This document shows, in pieces, positions 59,617 to 64,000 of a stretch of DNA of 64,000 nt. The notes below the pieces were generated by a model. That model had not been told where the DNA came from. It saw only the letters and a list, made by a program, of their open reading frames with translations, and made no database searches. Every line of letters starts with the position of its first letter. Position 1 is the first letter of the stretch. The DNA is from Streptomyces sp. DG2A-72 (GTDB lineage: Bacteria; Actinomycetota; Actinomycetes; Streptomycetales; Streptomycetaceae): contig NZ_JASTLC010000001.1 in the NCBI RefSeq assembly GCF_030499575.1, forward strand, positions 5,294,001 through 5,358,000. The letters are read 5' to 3'. Position numbers and translations under genes: made by a program.

Positions 59617-59783
59617 GCTGCTCCCTGTCTGCGCGCGCCGCCCTTCCGGGTCATTGCACGTGAGAGCACTGGCCCAGTTGTCATCGTAGGACTGAAGCAC
59701 TTTTCCGACACTGGGGATCTTCGGCCGTGACAGTGATCTGGCACGAATCGGGCATGCGGCAGCTGAGCCCCCTGCACAGCAAC

Positions 59784-59810
59784 AAGGACCAGGTCTCTGA
59801 CCTGGTCCTT
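59784..59810. terminator. Hairpin between the PRC-barrel gene and the GH74 remnant
   Basis: Perfect 11-bp stem AAGGACCAGGT / ACCTGGTCCTT with a CTCTG loop, followed on the plus strand by CTCCG. Confidence 0.6.
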
Positions 59811-59965
59811 CTCCGTGGGGCGGGTGACCGTGGTTGTCCGCTCTTATGAGCACGCTGCGGGTGCCGGCTTCGAAGAACGGCGAACTTCCGCAGTGCACAG
59901 CCCCGTCGGGTGAGGTGCGACCCTGTTGCCGGATCGGCTGTCGCGTCCTCAGTCCTTCGGCCACA

Positions 59966-59999
59966 GCGGGGCCGCAGGCCGTTGTGCCTGCGGCCCCGC
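59966..59999. terminator. Terminator downstream of the GH74 remnant
   Basis: Perfect 14-bp stem GCGGGGCCGCAGGC / GCCTGCGGCCCCGC with a 6-nt loop, 14 bp past the stop of the leftward GH74 fragment. Confidence 0.75.
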
Positions 60000-60012
60000 T
60001 CGGGCGCCTGGG

Positions 60013-60617
60013 TCAGGACGGGTCGCCGTACTGGAGGCCGCGTCCGTTGGTGCCGACGTAGACGCGCCCGTAGGTGTCGGGGTCGCCGGTGATGACGCCG
60101 CCGCCGCTGATGCTGCCCCACTGGTGGGCGTCGTCGTTGACGCGGAGCCAGGTGGCGCCCTTGTCGGTGGAGCGGAAGACTCCGGTGACGTCCTTGACGG
60201 TGCCGATCAGGTACAGGGCCTGGTAGGAGGTGCCCGGCGCGGCCTTGCCGAAGCCGAGGGCGGAGGCGGACTTCACCGCCCCGAGCGTGGTGAAGGTGCG
60301 GCCGCCGTCGGTGGAGTGCAGCAGCCCCTTGCCACCGTCGGCGATCCACAGGTCCCCGGCGATACCGGGCACGGCGGTGAGCCGGCCGACGGGCAGGTTG
60401 GTGGTGCGGGCGGTGAAGGTCGCGCCGCCGTCGGTGCTGGCGTAGAGCGTGCCGCCGGACAGTGAGTAGAAGGTCCTGGCCGAGGAGCGGTCGGCGACGA
60501 CCACGGCGCCGTTGCCCAGACCGCTGACCTTCGACCAGCTCGCCCCCTTGTCGGTCGAGCGGTACGGGGCCTGACCGGCCTCGGTCCAGACGATGGTGGA
60601 GCCGTCCGGGAAGGCTG
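60013..60617 (-). pseudogene. C-terminal fragment of a GH74 xyloglucanase-like protein
   Basis: About 200 residues without a start: GSTIVWTEAGQAPYRSTDKGASWSKV, LYASTDGGATFTARTTNLPVGRLTAVPGIAGDLWIADGGKGLLHSTDGG, FGKAAPGTSYQALYLIG, GDPDTYGRVYVGTNGRGLQYGDPS. BNR-like STDxGxxW repeats and the final GRGLQYGDP match GH74 C-termini. An in-frame TGA sits immediately upstream at about 60622, and the N-terminal ~550 residues are absent. Its native terminator is kept. Confidence 0.8.
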
Positions 60618-60722
60618 CTCATGCCAGGCATGCCAGGCGTGCCGGCGCAGGGGTGAGGCGTTGGGAGACGCGACGCGTCGAGGGCAGCGCCCCCGCACCC
60701 TTGATGCAGCTGCCCCGCGCCC

Positions 60723-61907
60723 TCAGCCCACCCTTTCCCCAGCGAGCTGCTCTTCGATCAGATCCGCGGCCCGACGGGTACCGCCCTCGGCGCGCACCTC
60801 GGACCACAGCCATGCCGAGCGCGTGGCGACCTGCGGGTCGCCGATGAGTTCCATCAGGACGGTACGCAGCGTCTCCGCCGTGATGTCCGCCGTGTCGATC
60901 CGGCGGGCGACGCCCAGCTCGACGAGCCGGTCGGCGTGGAGGCACTGGTCGGGCCCGTTCGGTACCGCGATCATCGGCACACCGGCGTACAGGCCCTCAC
61001 TGCTGTTGCGCACACTGGTGTGCGTCACCCAGACGTCCGCCTGCTCGAGAATCGTCAACGGCGGCCCCCACGGCCGCACTTCGAAGTTGCGAGGAACCCG
61101 CTCGGCCGTAGCGCTGCCACTGCCCGTCTGCAGCACCACATGCCACCCCGGGAGATCCGCGAACGCCGCCACACACTGGTGGTAGACCTCCTGCGGCCCG
61201 GGGTACGCCGAGCCGGCCAGCGACACCAGCAGCACCTTGTGCGCACCGGCAGGCCGCATCCAGCCGTTCTGCTTCTGGCCGGTGCCGAAGCACGCGCCGA
61301 CGAACGTCACCGCCTCGGCGTCGACCCGGTCCGCATGTGGCTGCATGGTGCGGGGGATCATGGCCAGCACTCGCCGCGGGCGGCCGGTGAACTCCTCCAC
61401 GTTCGTGGTCATCGCACCGCACCGGTCCAGCCAGGCAGCGAACCGCGCTCGGTACGCGAGTCCTCCGGGCAGATGGGCGAATGCCGCGCCGATCTCATCC
61501 TGGGCACCCTCCCAGGCCACATGCGTCGCAGACAGTTGGACGTGGCCGCGGCCCTGCGCCTCGGCCAGCGCTCGGCCCGCGTGGGCGCCGACATCGTAGA
61601 GGTACAGGTCAGCGGGATCGTCGTCGTACGCGGCGTGCAGCTGTGGCAGTACGGCCATCGCCTCGTCAAGAAAAAGGGAGGCGGAGGCGATGGGATCCTG
61701 CGGCCAGTCGCGGTCGGCGACCGGAAGAGTGGACGTGATGCCGACCAGCTCGGCGCCGGTGGGGGTGATCAGCTCGGCGACGGGGGCGGCGGTGGCGTAC
61801 GTCACGCGGTGACCGCGGGCCACCAGCTCACGGATGATCTCCAGGCTCGGCAGCACATGGTCGATCAGAGGCGTGCCAACCATGGCGATATGTGCAGGAC
61901 GGGGCAT
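60723..61907 (-). CDS. MGT-type glycosyltransferase (macrolide/natural-product glucosyltransferase family)
   Basis: 394 residues, ATG 61907. GT1/GT-B fold: N-terminal HIAMVGTPLIDHVLPSLEIIRELVARGHRVTYATA, and a C-terminal donor site with PWGPPLTILEQADVWVTHTSVRNSSEGLYAGVPMIAVPNGPDQCLHADRLVELG. OleD/Mgt-type enzymes have HAGxxSxxEAL here; this protein has THTSVRNSSEGL, a relaxed version. It probably transfers glucose from UDP-glucose to a macrolide or other hydroxylated compound for self-protection or detoxification. No resistance or biosynthesis genes are adjacent. Confidence 0.85.
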   Translation of the reverse strand: MPRPAHIAMVGTPLIDHVLPSLEIIRELVARGHRVTYATAAPVAELITPTGAELVGITSTLPVADRDWPQDPIASASLFLDEAMAVLPQLHAAYDDDPADLYLYDVGAHAGRALAEAQGRGHVQLSATHVAWEGAQDEIGAAFAHLPGGLAYRARFAAWLDRCGAMTTNVEEFTGRPRRVLAMIPRTMQPHADRVDAEAVTFVGACFGTGQKQNGWMRPAGAHKVLLVSLAGSAYPGPQEVYHQCVAAFADLPGWHVVLQTGSGSATAERVPRNFEVRPWGPPLTILEQADVWVTHTSVRNSSEGLYAGVPMIAVPNGPDQCLHADRLVELGVARRIDTADITAETLRTVLMELIGDPQVATRSAWLWSEVRAEGGTRRAADLIEEQLAGERVG

Positions 61908-62177
61908 AAGGGGACTTCCTTGGATAGAGGTCTACGGCAGAGAGAACGCCAAGGAGCCCGACGGGGAAACGCAGCCCTCGGACCGAACCGCCCACACATC
62001 CGCCGGCCGCTGGAAAAGGATGCCGACTGGAAGGCCGGCCGGAAGCTGCGCCGGACCGACGTCTACTACGTGGACTTCCGCTGACAGTCGCGCGGGTGAA
62101 TGCCGGCTGAGGTGACTCGCGGGCGGCCGCATCGGGTGGCGCGGTGCCCGGATTCCGCACCGCGCCACACATCGCGC

Positions 62178-62385
62178 CAAGGAGCCGTACGGCGGCCCCC
62201 GGCAGACCGGCCACAGGACCGTCGTCGAGTACGGCCGGCTCGCCGAGAAGCAGACCGGGATCCGGCGCGGTGAGTGGCGCGCTCCGGAGGCGGGATCAGC
62301 CAACTTCCGCGGTTACGCGGGGAAGTGGGTCGAGGAACGTGACGTCGAAGTCCTGAGCGTGGAGACCCGTACCACACGACAGTGT
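62178..62385 (+). pseudogene. Possible tyrosine integrase N-terminal fragment
   Basis: One plus-strand frame reads VVEYGRLAEKQTGIRRGEWRAPEAGSANFRGYAGKWVEERDV, close to the arm/core-binding region of actinobacterial phage integrases (IRRGEW, then F..YA..W..ER). No catalytic domain follows. The remainder of 61908-62486 shows no other recognisable gene. Moderate-to-weak call. Confidence 0.35.
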
Positions 62386-62486
62386 CTAAGACCGGTGCCG
62401 GTGCCGGCGTTCTGCACTTCGAGTGCCTTGCCACTCCTGCGGTTCACCAGCACGTACCACGCACTGGTGTCGATCCCCTCGGGAGC

Positions 62487-63806
62487 CTAGGTCACGCCGG
62501 CCACCAAGGTCGTCACGCTTCGGGCGGGAAGCGTGACGGTGAAGGAGCCGTTAGACCCCCCGGTCGTGCCCTGGGGCGCGACGTTCCTGCTCGCGTCGGT
62601 CAGCCAGGACGAGACACTGGACACCGTGCTGTTCGCCAGGGTGAACTGCTGGCTCACCGCAGAAGTCCCCTTGTTGACGGCCACGACGACGACCGTGGAC
62701 CTCCCGCCCCGGTACGCCGAGACGTAGACGCTCGACGCCGGGTTCGCCGTCGCCTCGATCCGCACATATCCGGGGCGGACGAACCTGGCGAAGTGCGCCA
62801 TGCAGGCGCCGCGCTTGCTGATCCGGCCGTCCTCCCGCATGGGGCCGTAGCTGCGCCGGATGTACCACCAGATGTACGCCTGGAACTCGGCGTTCACCAT
62901 GGCGCGGTGGATGTGCTCTCCCACGTCGAGTGCCTGTGGCCAGAGGTCCGCCGAATCGCTGCTGTTGGGGTAGTAGACCTCGGTCATCCAGAGTTCTTTG
63001 CCCGCGCCCTTCTGCTTGAAGAGGGGGTAGGGGAAGTCCGCGAACTGCGTGCCGTAGAGATGGGCCCCGATGATGTCCACGTTGGCGAGCGCCACGGAGT
63101 CGTTGAGGATCGGGTCCGAGATGTTCTTCCGGTACTGGAAGGACTCGGGCGCGATGACCCTGGTGCTGATCGAGCCGGCGTTCTCCCGCAGGAACCGGAC
63201 CATTTCGGCGGGAGTCCACCACGTCCAGTCATGAGCGTAGTCGGGCTCGTTCTGCACCGATATGCCGTACAGGTTCACCCCGTTGTTCCGCATGAACGTG
63301 TTGAAGTCGTTGAGGTGCTGGGCATAGGCGCCGTACATGTTGTATCTGAGGCGTTTCGCATCGGTCTGCGTGCCGCGGACGAAGGTCTCGACCATGTGGG
63401 CGGGGGGATTCCACGGCGACGCGATGACGGTCGCCCCGAGCTCGGTCGCGCGCCTTGCCGTCGCCAGGTCACGGCTCCAGTTCGCCTGGTTCTCGGGGAC
63501 GGGGATCCTCAGCACGGAGAAACCCAGTCGGCCCTCGCTGGTGCCGAACGCCGTGTCCCGTTGGGCCGGTGTCAGGTCGCCGATCCAGGCAGTGTGGGTC
63601 ATGCCGCCGAAGCCCCGGATCGTCTGCCGCTGTGCCGACGGGTCGATGACCGCTGTAGAGGCGGCCGTCGCGGCCGCAGCTCCCGAAGCCCCCACGGCCG
63701 ATGCCGTGGCTGTGAGGACCGGCATGGCCCCCATCGTTGCCAGGACGGTTCTCCGACTCGGTGATCTCCGCTCTCCGCTCACGGGCTCGTTCCGGCCTTG
63801 CGTCAT
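62487..63806 (-). CDS. Tat-exported GH30-family glycoside hydrolase
   Basis: 439 residues from ATG 63806 with GAGGAGGAAAC upstream. Twin-arginine signal (SPSRRTVLATMG, residues 15-27), cleaved near residue 48. The GH30 clan-A barrel has QTIRGFGGMTHTAWIGDL, SPWNPPAHM, acid/base Glu187 (SVQNEPDY) and nucleophile Glu276 (WMTEVYYP). A C-terminal beta side domain (residues about 345-439) has the STVVVVAVNKGTSAV pattern. It resembles GH30 glucuronoxylanase/galactanase-type enzymes, so it acts on plant cell-wall polysaccharide outside the cell. A CebR-like operator lies 49 bp upstream. Confidence 0.88.
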   Translation of the reverse strand: MTQGRNEPVSGERRSPSRRTVLATMGAMPVLTATASAVGASGAAAATAASTAVIDPSAQRQTIRGFGGMTHTAWIGDLTPAQRDTAFGTSEGRLGFSVLRIPVPENQANWSRDLATARRATELGATVIASPWNPPAHMVETFVRGTQTDAKRLRYNMYGAYAQHLNDFNTFMRNNGVNLYGISVQNEPDYAHDWTWWTPAEMVRFLRENAGSISTRVIAPESFQYRKNISDPILNDSVALANVDIIGAHLYGTQFADFPYPLFKQKGAGKELWMTEVYYPNSSDSADLWPQALDVGEHIHRAMVNAEFQAYIWWYIRRSYGPMREDGRISKRGACMAHFARFVRPGYVRIEATANPASSVYVSAYRGGRSTVVVVAVNKGTSAVSQQFTLANSTVSSVSSWLTDASRNVAPQGTTGGSNGSFTVTLPARSVTTLVAGVT

Positions 63807-63854
63807 GTTTCCTCCTCTTGGCTGTCGGTCATGATCCGCGCCGCGCTCCTCCTT

Positions 63855-63868
63855 TGGGAGCGCTCCCA
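63855..63868. promoter_or_regulatory. CebR-type operator (TGGGAGCGCTCCCA)
   Basis: A perfect 14-bp palindrome identical to the consensus bound by the LacI-family cellobiose repressor CebR in Streptomyces. It sits 49-62 bp before the GH30 start, in the promoter zone, so the enzyme is probably induced by cello-oligosaccharides. No cebR gene is in the window. Confidence 0.8.
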
Positions 63869-64000
63869 TGCGTAGGAAATGGCTACGCGCTGGTTTTGTT
63901 CGGGGAGGTGTTGCCGATCGTTGCCTCGGCCTGCCCTTGACGGCTTGCGAAGCCATCAAGGTCGTTCGACATTGCGAACGGCCTGTGAAATCACGGGCAC

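Noticed and set aside
61940..62100. Small plus-strand gene ending KLRRTDVYYVDFR
   Set aside because: Only the last ~20 residues look protein-like; no start, ribosome site or consistent frame.
1..64000. tRNA, rRNA, att sites or replication origin
   Set aside because: No cloverleaf-like sequence, rRNA segment, integrase-associated direct repeat or DnaA-box cluster was recognised by eye. A tRNAscan or att search would be decisive.

Overview
The window is chromosomal DNA from a Streptomyces (or very close relative). The evidence is very high GC with G/C in third codon positions, many GTG/TTG starts, TGATG/GTGA/ATGA gene overlaps, a complete conservon (CvnA-D), Tat-exported glycosidases, a class F sortase, and a fibre-less contractile injection system (CIS) of the actinobacterial type.

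Layout. 0.2-5.6 kb: XRE regulator, a frameshifted IS30-type element, a HAD hydrolase, a MerR/SDR divergent pair with a textbook MerR operator, and an IS5 remnant. 5.7-9.7 kb: envelope genes (sortase substrate, lipoprotein-type sortase, ECF sigma factor and its coupled membrane partner, PBP4-type D,D-carboxypeptidase, TerB-like protein with a 3' frameshift). 10.2-15.5 kb: acyl-CoA dehydrogenase and the conservon operon. 15.5-21.1 kb: a decayed strip (regulator fragment, MITE-like element, IS630-like remnant, acetoacetate-CoA ligase remnant) holding an S66 peptidase, a TetR/SDR pair and a NUDIX hydrolase.

22.7-45.9 kb is the centrepiece, a complete CIS locus. In order: LuxR regulator; secreted beta-propeller protein; DUF4255 cap/terminator protein; AAA+ ATPase; a leftward eCIS-core (DUF4157) metallopeptidase-domain protein that looks like cargo; sheath; tube; two small assembly proteins; a 1029-residue disordered VQR-motif protein; second tube protein; LysM tube-base protein; VgrG-like spike; PAAR tip; gp25, J and I baseplate proteins; and a zinc-ribbon membrane protein. 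I see no tail-fibre gene. This fits the cytoplasmic CIS of Streptomyces, which act inside the producing cell.

The most unusual signal is in the gene junctions of this operon. Between PAAR and gp25 sits a tandem array of exact 113-bp repeats. Each repeat encodes a 37-residue mini-ORF that begins like gp25, ends like PAAR, and is joined to the next by a TGATG overlap. The same arrangement (start of the downstream gene plus end of the upstream gene, closed by GTGA or ATGA overlaps) occurs once at the DUF4255/ATPase junction (173-bp period) and weakly at the J/I junction (50-bp period). The ATPase linker also holds a 16-residue tandem repeat, and the disordered protein holds a 102-bp tandem duplication.

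45.9-64 kb: DUF2637-type membrane protein, two alpha/beta hydrolases, a TetR regulator, a Ser/Thr kinase, fragments of a PBP and of a MoxR/VWA pair, a secreted beta-propeller, a MerR regulator, a stress cluster (CBS protein, DEAD-box helicase, CspA), DUF5990, PRC-barrel, a GH74 remnant, a macrolide-type glycosyltransferase, an integrase remnant, and a Tat-exported GH30 glycosidase with a CebR-like operator. No tRNA, rRNA or CRISPR array was seen.
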